NCBI RefSeq assembly: GCF_000024365.1
Contig: NC_013235.1
Location: 5,704,001 to 5,768,000 of the forward strand
Direction: 5' to 3'
DNA from: Nakamurella multipartita DSM 44233
GTDB lineage: Bacteria; Actinomycetota; Actinomycetes; Mycobacteriales; Nakamurellaceae
Length of the DNA stretch: 64,000 bases
Part shown: piece after piece, positions 38,675-46,325 of the stretch
Layout of the letters: every line of letters starts with the position of its first letter
Numbering within the stretch: the stretch's first letter is position 1
Notes under the pieces: generated by a model
Databases searched by the model: none
What the model saw: the letters and a program-made list of their open reading frames with translations, nothing else
What the model was told of the DNA's origin: nothing
Program-made: the position numbers and the translations under genes

Positions 38675-39283
38675 ATGACCGAAAAGGTCGGATCTGCAGG
38701 CGGCGGTGAGTCCGCGGTCGAGCGAACCCTCGGCACGCTGGCCACGCTCAACCCCGCCTACGCGCTGGACCATGAGCCACCTCCGGCGGCCGCCCCACCG
38801 ATCACCATCGACGAGCTGTATCGCACCCACCGGATGCAGATGGTGCGCATGGCGATCCTGCTGGTGGACGACATGGCCAGCGCCGAGGACGTGGTGCAGG
38901 AAGCGTTCGCCGGCCTCTACCGGAACTGGGGCGGCCTGCGTGACCGCAACGCCGCCATCGGTTACCTGCGCACCGCCGTGGTCAACGGCTCCCGGTCGAT
39001 GCTGCGCCGTCGGCGGACCGCCCGCGCCTACGTTCCGCCGGACCCGGGCACCGCCCGGTCGGCCGAGTCCCTGGCCATGCTCTCCGCCGAGCACCAGGCC
39101 GTGGTCAACGCCCTCGGCGACCTGGCCCCCCGGCAGCGCGAGGTGCTGGTGCTGCGCTATTACGGCGGCCTGTCGGAGGCCGAGATCGCCGAGGCCACCG
39201 GCCTGTCCAAGGGCACCGTGAAGTCGACCGCGAGCCGGGCGGTGGCCAAGCTCGGGGACATCATGCGGTCGGCCCACTCATGA
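38675..39283 (+). CDS. SigE-family/ECF-type RNA polymerase sigma factor
   Basis: The 202-residue protein has a 40-residue head and the two sigma domains. Region 2 is ITIDELYRTHRMQMVRMAIL with VDDMASAEDVVQEAFAGLYR (the -10 recognition helix), and region 4 is ALGDLAPRQREVLVLRYYGG followed by LSEAEIAEATGLSKGTVKS (-35 recognition helix-turn-helix). ATG at 38675 has AGGAG ten bases upstream. The small membrane protein encoded 34 bases downstream could be its regulator, but no zinc-binding anti-sigma motif is present. Confidence 0.92.
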   Translation: MTEKVGSAGGGESAVERTLGTLATLNPAYALDHEPPPAAAPPITIDELYRTHRMQMVRMAILLVDDMASAEDVVQEAFAGLYRNWGGLRDRNAAIGYLRTAVVNGSRSMLRRRRTARAYVPPDPGTARSAESLAMLSAEHQAVVNALGDLAPRQREVLVLRYYGGLSEAEIAEATGLSKGTVKSTASRAVAKLGDIMRSAHS

Positions 39284-39317
39284 CCGGCGCATCGCCTCCC
39301 CTGATCGAGGCGGGGCC

Positions 39318-39551
39318 ATGACCGAGCCCGGCCCGTCCCGTCCGGGTCAGAACCCGGGCGCGGCCGACGACTCCCGGGCCGAGCAGGTCCTCTCCCAGGC
39401 CCTGCGGGCCATGGCCGGCGGGCAGGCCGCACCGAGCCCGACCGGCGGTCGCGCCTATCTGCGCCTGTCCACCGGCCAGCTGCTGCTGCTCGCCGCCATC
39501 GTCGGCCTGCTCATCGGCGGCGGCGCCGGCCTGCTCTCGCTGCTGTTCTAG
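39318..39551 (+). CDS. Small single-pass membrane protein next to the sigma factor
   Basis: The 77-residue protein is hydrophilic for about 50 residues (with SRAEQVLSQALRAMAGGQA as a helix) and ends in one hydrophobic helix, LLLLAAIVGLLIGGGAGLLS. The topology fits a tail-anchored protein with the head in the cytoplasm. Its position directly after a sigma gene suggests a membrane-bound regulator, but the sequence shows no anti-sigma signature. Unknown family. Confidence 0.7.
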   Translation: MTEPGPSRPGQNPGAADDSRAEQVLSQALRAMAGGQAAPSPTGGRAYLRLSTGQLLLLAAIVGLLIGGGAGLLSLLF

Positions 39552-39613
39552 CGGCCCTGCTGTTCCAAGGCTTCGGTCGGGCAGGCCGCTGGTTGCGAGA
39601 CCGGCCGACCTCC

Positions 39614-39654
39614 AGTGAAGGATCAGCGCCGCTCAGCGACACCCATCCTTCACT
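39614..39654. repeat. Hairpin repeat, copy 1 (second family)
   Basis: AGTGAAGGAT and ATCCTTCACT form perfect ten-base arms around a 21-base loop. A 46-base copy with two differences recurs in the same orientation at 40679. The element contains the TGA stop and last five codons of the DUF559 gene read on the minus strand, and lies 62 bases after the stop of the plus-strand gene at 39551, so it can act as a bidirectional terminator. Confidence 0.85.
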
Positions 39655-40568
39655 CGCCCAGCCGCGACGCCATCAGCGGCGAGCTTCGCCGCGACCCGAA
39701 GGATGGCCGCGACCTCGCCGTCCGGGTCGTCACGCAGTTGTCGCGGAGTCAGCCGCAGCACCGTCCAGCCGGCCTCGACCAGGCGGTTCTGCCGGGCCCG
39801 GTCGCGGTGATAAGCCTCCGCCGTCGAGTGCACCCTCCACCCATCCACCTCCACGGCGAGGCGGAGCCCTTCGATCGCCAGGTCGAGCACGTACTGCTCG
39901 GCCGGCCCTATGCAGATGCGTAGTCCGGCCGTCCAGGAGTGGGGTCCGGCGCGCAACAGGGCGTGCAGGGCATCTCGCTCGGGCGGTGAGACCCCGCCCG
40001 GCCGGGCCTGGTCGACGAGTCGCCGCGCGGCGACGGCGCCGCGCCCCGGTCCGTACCGTTCCAGGGCTCGATCGAGTGACCAGATCGTGGTGCCACGCTG
40101 CAGCGCGGTGTCGCGGATGCTCTCGGCGTCGAACTCTCCGGCGCAGTCCAGCACCGTTCTCGCCCGACCGGTGACAGGCACCCCGCGGATGGTCGTTCGA
40201 TCGGCGGGAACCAGCGTGCGCCGGGCCACCGCGATGGTGGGATGCGTCGATGGCCATGAACCCGGCGGCATCACCACCGACACCGGTCCGGCGGCCGCCT
40301 GGATCAAGCCGTGCCACCAGGCCGCCCAGCGGCCGGCGATGACGCAGGCCGGGCCGAGCCGCAGGGCAACGGCGCGGACCCGGAGCTCGGGCGTGGCCGG
40401 AACCACGGCGGGGCGATACACCCCCGGCAGCACGACGCGCAGTTCCCCCGATCGCACCCGCCGGTTGACCGCGGACGGGCTCAGACCGATGGCCAGCAGC
40501 TCGGCGCGGCTGATCACTCCCGAATGCCGGGCCAGGGCCTGCTGGACCGAATGATCGAATCGAGCCAC
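39633..40568 (-). CDS. AbiEi-like N-terminal plus DUF559 nuclease-like protein
   Basis: About 311 residues. The N-terminal winged-helix block (QQALARHSGVISRAELLAIG, SAVNRRVRSGELRVVLPGVYR) is the AbiEi antitoxin-type domain. The C-terminal DUF559 domain has EQYVLDLAIEGLRLAVEVDG with candidate active-site Asp/Glu, then HRDRARQNRLVEAGWTVLRLT. The plan matches the protein at 19362-20342, to which it is distantly related. There is no toxin or methylase partner nearby. GTG at 40568 has an AGGA upstream; a longer ATG form at 40646 is possible. The stop codon lies inside the hairpin repeat at 39614-39654. Confidence 0.8.
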   Translation of the reverse strand: MARFDHSVQQALARHSGVISRAELLAIGLSPSAVNRRVRSGELRVVLPGVYRPAVVPATPELRVRAVALRLGPACVIAGRWAAWWHGLIQAAAGPVSVVMPPGSWPSTHPTIAVARRTLVPADRTTIRGVPVTGRARTVLDCAGEFDAESIRDTALQRGTTIWSLDRALERYGPGRGAVAARRLVDQARPGGVSPPERDALHALLRAGPHSWTAGLRICIGPAEQYVLDLAIEGLRLAVEVDGWRVHSTAEAYHRDRARQNRLVEAGWTVLRLTPRQLRDDPDGEVAAILRVAAKLAADGVAAGRVKDGCR

Positions 40569-40678
40569 CGGCCGATCCTGGGCGGCCGTGGTCGATCCCG
40601 GGCGTACCCGCCGGCAGATGTGGATCGAAATCGGACATGGGGACACGTCCGGACCGCTCGGCGCCCGACCAGTTCCCG

Positions 40679-40719
40679 AGTGAAGGATCGGCGCCGCTCA
40701 GCGACACCCATTCTTCACT
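40679..40719. repeat. Hairpin repeat, copy 2 (second family)
   Basis: The same element as at 39614, same orientation; one base change makes a G-T pair in the stem. It lies 63 bases after the stop of the GlcD-like gene read on the minus strand and upstream of the DUF559 gene, so the two copies bracket that gene as direct repeats. Confidence 0.85.
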
Positions 40720-40781
40720 CGCCCCAACAGCCAAACCACCCGAGCGGGTCAGGACCGGCGGACCGGCGCCGCGGCTGTGGG

Positions 40782-42221
40782 TCAGCGGGAGAACATGGAC
40801 CCGGGGTTGAACAGGTCCTGCGGGTCGAGGGCGCGCTTGATCGCGCGGTGCACGCCGAGGGCCACCGGGCCGACCTCCCGGGCCAGGAAGTCCTGCTTGA
40901 TCCGGCCGATCCCGTGCTCGCCGGTCACCGTGCCGCCCAGGGCGCGCCCGGCGTCCAGGATCCGGCCGAAGGCGTCGGCGGCGCGGGCGACCTGGTCCGG
41001 ATCGCCGGCGTCGTAGACGATCGTCGGGTGCATGTTGCCGTCGCCGGCGTGCCCGACGACGCCGATGGTCAGCTGCACGTCGGCGGCGATCTCGGCGCAG
41101 GCGTGGATCAGGTTGGCCATCTCGGTCCGAGGCACCGAGACGTCGTCGGTGAGCCAGGTGCCCAGCACCTCCAGCGAGGTGAGCACGGCCCGGCGGGCCT
41201 GCAGCAGCAGCCGGCCCTCGGCCAGGTCGTCGGTGACGTAGGTGAAGACGGCGCCGGCACCTTCACAGGCCTGCTCCAGCCGGTCCATCTCCGACCGGGC
41301 GGTGCCGGGGCCGGCGTCGGACTGGCCGATCAGGATCGCCGCCGGCGTCGGGCCCTCGCCCAGGATGCTCGATCCGGTGTAGGCCTCGACGGCCTCGATA
41401 CAGGTGGCGTCCATGATCTCCATCAGCGAGGGCACCAGGCCGGCGCGGATGGCGGCCGACACCGCGGCCCCGGCGCTCTCGGTGTCGGCGAAGGCGGCGA
41501 CCATCGTGCACGGCGCCGCCGGCTTGGGCCGCAGGGCCAGCGTGGCCTCGGTGATGATGCCCAGGGTGCCCTCGGAGCCCACGATCAGCTTGGTCAGGTC
41601 GTACCCGGCGACGCCCTTGACCGTCCGCCGGCCGGTGCGCAGCACCTCGCCGGAGGCCAGCACCACCTCCAGCCCGAGCACCGCGTCGGTGGTGACCCCG
41701 TACTTCACGCAGCACAGACCGCCGGCGTTGGTGTTCAGGTTCCCGCCGATCGTGCACCAGTCGTAGGACGAGGGGTCCGGCGCGTAGAACAGCCCGCGGG
41801 ATTCGACCTCGGTGCGAAAGTCCAGGTTGACCACGCCCGGTTGGACAACCGCGAGCCGGTTGCCCTCGTCGATCTCCAGGATCCGGTTCATCCTGGTCAT
41901 CACGACGCTGACCGCGCCGTCGACCGCGTTCGCCGCACCGGTCAGCCCGGACCCGGCGCCGCGCGGCACGATCGGCACGCCGGCCGCCGCACACGCGCGC
42001 ACGATCGCGCTGACCTGCGCGGTGTCGGACGGGAACACGACGGCCAGCGGAATGCCGGACGGGGCCAGCGGCATCATGTCGCGGCTGTAGGCCGCCGTGA
42101 TGTCCGGATCGGTCTTGAGCTGGTCGGGGCCGACGATCGCGTGCAGGGTCTGGATCAGCGCCGCGTGGTCGCCGGAGTGTCCGACCGCCGCCGGCGCCGC
42201 GGACGTCGCAGGTGCGTTCAT
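40782..42221 (-). CDS. FAD-binding oxidase, GlcD (glycolate/D-lactate dehydrogenase) type
   Basis: The 479-residue protein has the PCMH-type FAD domain, PLAVVFPSDTAQVSAIVRAC with VPIVPRGAGSGLTGAANAV, GNLNTNAGGLCCVKYGVT and LIVGSEGTLGIITEATLAL, and the C-terminal substrate domain ending in the GlcD signature HAGDGNMHP, then GTVTGEHGIGRIKQDFL and DPQDLFNPG. It oxidises a 2-hydroxy acid such as glycolate or D-lactate in the cytoplasm or at the membrane. No GlcE/GlcF partner genes are adjacent, so it may be one of the single-subunit enzymes. ATG at 42221 is the only start that gives the normal N-terminus. Confidence 0.92.
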   Translation of the reverse strand: MNAPATSAAPAAVGHSGDHAALIQTLHAIVGPDQLKTDPDITAAYSRDMMPLAPSGIPLAVVFPSDTAQVSAIVRACAAAGVPIVPRGAGSGLTGAANAVDGAVSVVMTRMNRILEIDEGNRLAVVQPGVVNLDFRTEVESRGLFYAPDPSSYDWCTIGGNLNTNAGGLCCVKYGVTTDAVLGLEVVLASGEVLRTGRRTVKGVAGYDLTKLIVGSEGTLGIITEATLALRPKPAAPCTMVAAFADTESAGAAVSAAIRAGLVPSLMEIMDATCIEAVEAYTGSSILGEGPTPAAILIGQSDAGPGTARSEMDRLEQACEGAGAVFTYVTDDLAEGRLLLQARRAVLTSLEVLGTWLTDDVSVPRTEMANLIHACAEIAADVQLTIGVVGHAGDGNMHPTIVYDAGDPDQVARAADAFGRILDAGRALGGTVTGEHGIGRIKQDFLAREVGPVALGVHRAIKRALDPQDLFNPGSMFSR

Positions 42222-42424
42222 CCCCCGACGGTAATCCTTGGTCGGCCGGCCGTCACCGGCTGTCGCCGGCCGGGAGCAACCACCGGGGTGCGCCGGGCGT
42301 CTGTCCGAGGATCGACCGGATCGGATGTATCCGGTGCACCGGCCGCCGCCGGCCGGGCCTGACGCGTTCGCGCGCTCAGATTTCACACAGGAATTCGATC
42401 CGACGGCCCGTACCCTGGAGAATT

Positions 42425-43132
42425 GTGACGACCACCTACCTCGCGCTCCTGCCCGGTTGGCTCAGTCCGGAAAACCTGATCACCAATATGGGTGCCTGGG
42501 CCGTGCTCGGCATCATGCTGATCATCTTCGCCGAATGCGGCATCCTGCTCGGCTTCTTCCTCCCCGGTGACACGCTGCTGTTCGTCTCCGGCCTGTTCAT
42601 CGCCAGCGGCGCGATCAACATCAACCTCGGCCTGTTCATCGCCCTGGTCTCGCTGGCCGCCTTCGTCGGCAACATGGTCGGGTACTGGATCGGGTACAAG
42701 ATCGGCCCGCCGGTGTTCAACCGGCCGAACGCCAAGCTGCTCAAACGCGAGTACATCGAGAAGTCGGCCGCCTTCTTCGAGAAGTACGGCAAGATCACCA
42801 TCGTGCTGGCCCGGTTCGTGCCGGTCGTGCGGACGGTCGCCACCGTCATGGCCGGTGCGTCCAAGATGAACGCCAAGATCTACACGCTGTACTCCGCGAT
42901 CGGCGGCGTCCTGTGGATCGCCAGCGTGACCATCGCCGGGTACTTCCTCGGTCAGATCGGCTTCATCCGGGAGAACCTGGACCTGATCGTGATCGCCGCC
43001 GTGGTCATCGTGATCTGCGCCAGCGCATTCCCGGCGGTCGCGCACTGGGTCGTCCGGCGGCGGGAGAAGCGGGCCGCGGCCGAGGGCGGCGCCCCGGTGC
43101 CGCCGGTAGTCGAGCAGCCCGCCACCGACTGA
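42425..43132 (+). CDS. DedA-family membrane protein
   Basis: The 235-residue protein starts GTG at 42425 with GGAG four bases before the spacer. It has the SNARE-associated/DedA pattern: FAECGILLGFFLPGDTLLFV, AFVGNMVGYWIGYKIG, FFEKYGKITIVLARFVPVVR and TVMAGASKMNAKIY with the conserved Gly and Arg residues, plus a hydrophilic tail. Family members are phospholipid-flippase-like proteins needed for membrane homeostasis. M. tuberculosis has a DedA gene in the comparable neighbourhood (Rv0364). Confidence 0.95.
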   Translation: MTTTYLALLPGWLSPENLITNMGAWAVLGIMLIIFAECGILLGFFLPGDTLLFVSGLFIASGAININLGLFIALVSLAAFVGNMVGYWIGYKIGPPVFNRPNAKLLKREYIEKSAAFFEKYGKITIVLARFVPVVRTVATVMAGASKMNAKIYTLYSAIGGVLWIASVTIAGYFLGQIGFIRENLDLIVIAAVVIVICASAFPAVAHWVVRRREKRAAAEGGAPVPPVVEQPATD

Positions 43133-43135
43133 ACC

Positions 43136-43157
43136 GCTCGGCCGATTCGGGCCGAGC
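43136..43157. terminator. Hairpin terminator between DedA and the convergent small gene
   Basis: GCTCGGCC and GGCCGAGC pair perfectly around GATTCG, starting three bases after the DedA stop and ending 12 bases before the stop of the convergent gene. Confidence 0.75.
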
Positions 43158-43169
43158 GCAGCGGCCGAG

Positions 43170-43442
43170 TCAGTCCGTCGTGCACCAGTCGGCCGGCAAC
43201 GCCACGTCCACACCCAGGAACGTCACCGACTGGCCGCAGGCATCGTCCTTCACCCCGTTGGCGAAGTCGATGACGTGCTGGCGCTGCTGGTAGCCCACGA
43301 AGATGAGCACGGCGGCCAGCACCAGCACGATGATCTTGCCGACGATCTTCTTGATGACGATGGCCAGCACGACCGCGACGACGGCGATGCCGATGAGCAC
43401 CCAGGGCGTGGTGCTCTGAATCGTGCTCAACTCGACCTCCAT
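43170..43442 (-). CDS. Small membrane protein, 90 aa
   Basis: Two adjacent hydrophobic helices (WVLIGIAVVAVVLAIVI and IIVLVLAAVLIFVGY) are separated by a short basic turn (KKIVGK) and followed by a 35-residue hydrophilic domain with two Cys (DDACGQSV and PADWCTTD) that could form a disulphide outside the membrane. No known family recognised. The ATG at 43442 has a weak GGAG-like site upstream. Confidence 0.75.
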   Translation of the reverse strand: MEVELSTIQSTTPWVLIGIAVVAVVLAIVIKKIVGKIIVLVLAAVLIFVGYQQRQHVIDFANGVKDDACGQSVTFLGVDVALPADWCTTD

Positions 43443-43477
43443 CTGACGAACCTATATGCGCGGTGGACGCGTCAGGG

Positions 43478-44152
43478 TCACCAGGCGTTGCTCAGGTCGG
43501 CGTGCCGACGGATCCACGCGTGCATGGCGATCCCGGCCGCGACCCCCACGTTGATCGACCGGGTCGAACCGAATTGCGCGATCGACACGGTCGCCGCGGC
43601 ACCCGCACGGGCTTGCTCGCTGAGCCCGGCCGATTCGCCGCCGAACAGCAACAGGCAGTCCCGTGGCAGCTCCGCGGTCTCTACCGGCACCGAGCCGGGC
43701 AGGTTGTCCACCGCGACCACGGTCAGCCCGGCGGCGCCGGCGAAGGCGAGCAGCGAGGCCACGTCGGGATGATGATTCAGGTGCTGGTAGCGGTCGGTGA
43801 CCATGGCCCCGCGCCGATTCCACCGGCGCCGGCCCACGATGTGCACGGCGCGCGCCGCGAACGCGTTGGCCGTGCGGACCACGGTGCCGATGTTGGCGTC
43901 GTGGGCGAAGTTCTCGATCGCCACGTGCAGCGGATGCCGCCGCCGGTCCAGGTCGGCGACGATGGCCTCCCGGCGCCAGTACCGGTAGTGGTCGACCACG
44001 TTGCGGGTGTCACCCTGGGCCAGCAGTTCGGGGTCGAACCGGGGATCGGCCGGCCAGGGCTCCGGATGCGGGCCCACCCCGACCTGGGCAGTGGCCCATT
44101 CGGTCGGGCCCGGTTCGTCGCCGGGCGTCGCCCCGGTCACCTCGGCCGTCAC
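43478..44152 (-). CDS. SpoU/TrmH-family RNA methyltransferase
   Basis: The 224-residue protein has the SPOUT knot motifs: VAIENFAHDANIGTVVRTAN (motif 1 with the catalytic Arg), LLLFGGESAGLSEQ (motif 2) and RSINVGVAAGIAMHAW (motif 3). It should 2'-O-methylate a ribose in tRNA or rRNA with S-adenosylmethionine. A 60-residue N-terminal extension precedes the domain. GTG at 44152 overlaps the pyrE stop (GTGA); pyrE and a TrmH-type gene are also close neighbours in M. tuberculosis (Rv0382c and Rv0380c). Confidence 0.93.
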   Translation of the reverse strand: MTAEVTGATPGDEPGPTEWATAQVGVGPHPEPWPADPRFDPELLAQGDTRNVVDHYRYWRREAIVADLDRRRHPLHVAIENFAHDANIGTVVRTANAFAARAVHIVGRRRWNRRGAMVTDRYQHLNHHPDVASLLAFAGAAGLTVVAVDNLPGSVPVETAELPRDCLLLFGGESAGLSEQARAGAAATVSIAQFGSTRSINVGVAAGIAMHAWIRRHADLSNAW

Positions 44153-44727
44153 ATCGGTGGCAGGCCGAGATCGTCCAACCCGAGCAGGTACCGGTACGGC
44201 AGGCCGGCCCGGGCGAACACCTCGTCGGCGCCGGTCTGCCGGTCGACGATGGTGGCCACGCCGACGACCTCGGCGCCCACCTCGCGCAGCGCCTCGACGG
44301 CGGTCATCGGCGAGTTGCCGGTGGTGGTGGTGTCCTCGACGACCAGGACGCGGCGGCCACGGACATCCGGTCCTTCGACCTGCCGTTGCATGCCGTGGGC
44401 CTTGGCCGCCTTGCGCACGACGAACGCGTCGATGGGTCGCCCGGGGGCGTGCAGGACGGCGGTGGCCACCGGGTCGGCGCCCAGGGTGAGGCCGCCCACG
44501 GCGTCGAACGACCAGTCCGCGGTCAGTTCGCGCAACAGCCCCCCGATCAACGGGGACGCCTCGTGATGCAAGGTGGCCCGGCGCAGATCCACGTAGTACT
44601 CGGCCTCGCGTCCGGAGGACAGCGTCACCTTGCCGTGCACCACGGCCAGCCGGCCGACCAGTTCGGCCAGCCGAGCCTTGCGGGCGGGATCGGGCACGGG
44701 AGCGGAATCGGCAGGTGCGTCGGTCAC
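44149..44727 (-). CDS. pyrE: Orotate phosphoribosyltransferase
   Basis: The 192-residue protein has VHGKVTLSSGREAEYYVDLR, the orotate site, GLTLGADPVATAV, VVRKAAKAHGMQRQVEG (the flexible loop with Lys and His over the active site) and the PRPP motif VLVVEDTTTTGNS. It makes orotidine monophosphate in pyrimidine synthesis. The start is GTG at 44727. It is translationally coupled to the TrmH-like gene. Confidence 0.97.
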   Translation of the reverse strand: MTDAPADSAPVPDPARKARLAELVGRLAVVHGKVTLSSGREAEYYVDLRRATLHHEASPLIGGLLRELTADWSFDAVGGLTLGADPVATAVLHAPGRPIDAFVVRKAAKAHGMQRQVEGPDVRGRRVLVVEDTTTTGNSPMTAVEALREVGAEVVGVATIVDRQTGADEVFARAGLPYRYLLGLDDLGLPPM

Positions 44728-44780
44728 CGGATCAGCCTGTCACAGCCGATCCCGGTGACGTCCGCACCCTGGGAACGGGC

Positions 44781-44924
44781 TCAGGTGAAGATGCTCACCC
44801 CGCCGGGGCCGACCAGCAGGCCGACCACGATCAGCACGATGCCCCACAGGATCTGCTTGCGGAACAGGGCGAAGATCCCGCTGACCACCAGGATCACCGC
44901 CAGAATCCAGAGCACCAAGGCCAT
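44781..44924 (-). CDS. Small membrane protein, 47 aa, SigB-type promoter
   Basis: The product is almost entirely two hydrophobic helices, ALVLWILAVILVVSGIFALF and ILWGIVLIVVGLLVG, joined by RKQ. It resembles the GPGG-ending DUF6458-like actinobacterial mini-proteins (ends VGPGGVSIFT). ATG at 44924 has GGGAG eight bases upstream. A SigB-like promoter lies 52 bases upstream on the minus strand, matching the divergent csbD gene, so both are likely general-stress genes. Confidence 0.8.
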   Translation of the reverse strand: MALVLWILAVILVVSGIFALFRKQILWGIVLIVVGLLVGPGGVSIFT

Positions 44925-44975
44925 GACGTCGACTCCCAATCCCGGGGTTCGGGCGAACCCCTGTCGCCAGGCGCG

Positions 44976-45001
44976 GTACCCGGTGCCACCGGAAGGCAAA
45001 C
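44976..45001 (-). promoter_or_regulatory. SigB-like promoter for the 47-aa membrane protein
   Basis: On the minus strand GTTT (45001-44998) is followed after 16 bases by GGGTAC (44981-44976), close to the GTTT-N14-16-GGGTA consensus of actinobacterial SigB/SigF-type sigma factors. Confidence 0.55.
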
Positions 45002-45034
45002 CGCGGTTCACCAGAAAACCTCGCAAAGCTAACT

Positions 45035-45060
45035 GTTTAGGCGATACCGCTGGCGGGTAT
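45035..45060 (+). promoter_or_regulatory. SigB-like promoter for the csbD gene
   Basis: GTTT (45035-45038) and GGGTAT (45055-45060) with a 16-base spacer lie 73 bases upstream of the csbD start. CsbD genes are known general-stress genes, which supports the match. Confidence 0.7.
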
Positions 45061-45132
45061 CAGCGCAGTGCGCTTCCGATCAACGGGGCGCCGTCGACCG
45101 GACGGGATCGGGCAACTGGAGGTTGGGCAACC

Positions 45133-45318
45133 ATGAGCATGGGTGACAAGATCAAGCACGGGGCCGAAGAAGCCGTCGGCAAGGTCAAGGAAGCCACCGG
45201 CAAGCTGACCGGCAACGAGTCGCTGGAAGCCAAGGGCCAGGCCGAGCAGGCCGAGGCGAACGTCAAGCAGGCCGGCGACCACACCAAGGACGCGGCCAAG
45301 GACGTCTTCGGTTCCTGA
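45133..45318 (+). CDS. CsbD-family general stress protein
   Basis: The 61-residue hydrophilic protein has the CsbD repeat pattern: GDKIKHGAEEAVGKVKEATG, KLTGNESLEAKGQAEQAEAN, then a second KQAGDHTKDAAKDV segment. These small charged helical proteins accumulate under SigB control; their biochemical role is unknown. ATG at 45133 has GGAGG (45118-45122) ten bases upstream. Neighbours are a divergent small membrane protein with the same promoter type and a strong terminator downstream. Confidence 0.93.
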   Translation: MSMGDKIKHGAEEAVGKVKEATGKLTGNESLEAKGQAEQAEANVKQAGDHTKDAAKDVFGS

Positions 45319-45333
45319 TCGCTGCGCACGCTG

Positions 45334-45377
45334 ACGGGCGGCGTCCTCCCTGACCATCCGGGAGGAGCGCCGCCCGT
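45334..45377. terminator. Bidirectional terminator between csbD and a convergent SDR gene
   Basis: ACGGGCGGCGTCCTCCC pairs with GGGAGGAGCGCCGCCCGT with one bulged base and a nine-base loop, 16 bases after the csbD stop and 33 bases before the end of the SDR gene. Confidence 0.85.
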
Positions 45378-45409
45378 AGCGTCTGCGGAAGAATTCGGTG
45401 CCCCGGGAC

Positions 45410-46186
45410 TCAGGTGCGACCGCGTGAGTTGACCCGCGACGCCGCCACCCGCACCAGCGACCGAGGCAACACCTTGGTCAGCCCGTAGACCGCCTTGTAC
45501 AGCGGCCCGGGGATGCTCAGCACCCGGTTGTGCCGCAGGTCGGCCAACGAGGTCCGCACCAGCGTGTCGATGTCGACGTAGGCCCAGCCCGGCGTCCGCG
45601 ACATGTCGATCCGGGCCCGCTCGTGGAACTCGGTCCGCACGAACCCCGGGCACAGCGCCTGCACCCGCACCCCGGTGCCCTTGACGGCCATGGCCATCGC
45701 CTCGCTCAACGACACCAAGAACGCCTTCGACGCCCCGTAGGTCGATCCGCGGCCCGGCACCAGCCCGGCCGTCGAGGCGACATTGATGATGCCGCCGTGA
45801 CCGCGCGCGATCATCCCGGGCAGGGCCGCGTGCATCAGCAGCATCACCGCGACCGAGTTCAGTTCCACCTGGCGCTGCAGGTCGGCCGGCTCGGCCTGCA
45901 GGAATTCCACCCCCAGCGTGCTCCCCGCGTTGTTGATCAGCAGGTCCACCGGGTCGATCGCGGCGGTCAGCCGGGCGGTGACCAGCGCCCGCTGATCGGG
46001 GTCGGTCAGGTCGGCGGTGATCGTGTCCACCGCGGGCGCGCCCGCCCGTTCCAGCTCGGCCTTGCGCTGGGCGAGCCGGGTGCCGTCGCGGGCGACCAGC
46101 ACGAGCGCGTAGCCCTGCGCGGCCAGGTGGCGGGCGAAGGCGGAGCCGATTCCCGACGTGGCGCCGGTGACCAGAGCAAGGGGCAT
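45410..46186 (-). CDS. Short-chain dehydrogenase/reductase (DltE/YdfG-like)
   Basis: The 258-residue classical SDR opens PLALVTGATSGIGSAFARHL (TGATSGIG), has DLLINNAGSTLGVEFL, INVASTAGLVPGRGSTYGASKAF with the Ser-Tyr-Lys triad, and CPGFVRTEFHERA. Residues 225-258 are amphipathic and basic (LYKAVYGLTKVLPRSLVRVA), suggesting membrane contact. It should oxidise or reduce a small alcohol/ketone with NADP(H); the substrate is unknown. Confidence 0.9.
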   Translation of the reverse strand: MPLALVTGATSGIGSAFARHLAAQGYALVLVARDGTRLAQRKAELERAGAPAVDTITADLTDPDQRALVTARLTAAIDPVDLLINNAGSTLGVEFLQAEPADLQRQVELNSVAVMLLMHAALPGMIARGHGGIINVASTAGLVPGRGSTYGASKAFLVSLSEAMAMAVKGTGVRVQALCPGFVRTEFHERARIDMSRTPGWAYVDIDTLVRTSLADLRHNRVLSIPGPLYKAVYGLTKVLPRSLVRVAASRVNSRGRT

Positions 46187-46325
46187 ACCCCCGACCCTAC
46201 GGCCGCGCCCGGGGCCACCCAGTGCGTACTACGGCGCGGATGATGCCGGATCCGGCCCCGGTGCCCGATCCTGGATCGTGGTGGAAGCTGGCCGACCCCA
46301 GCGTGCGCGGGACCCGGGAGATCGC

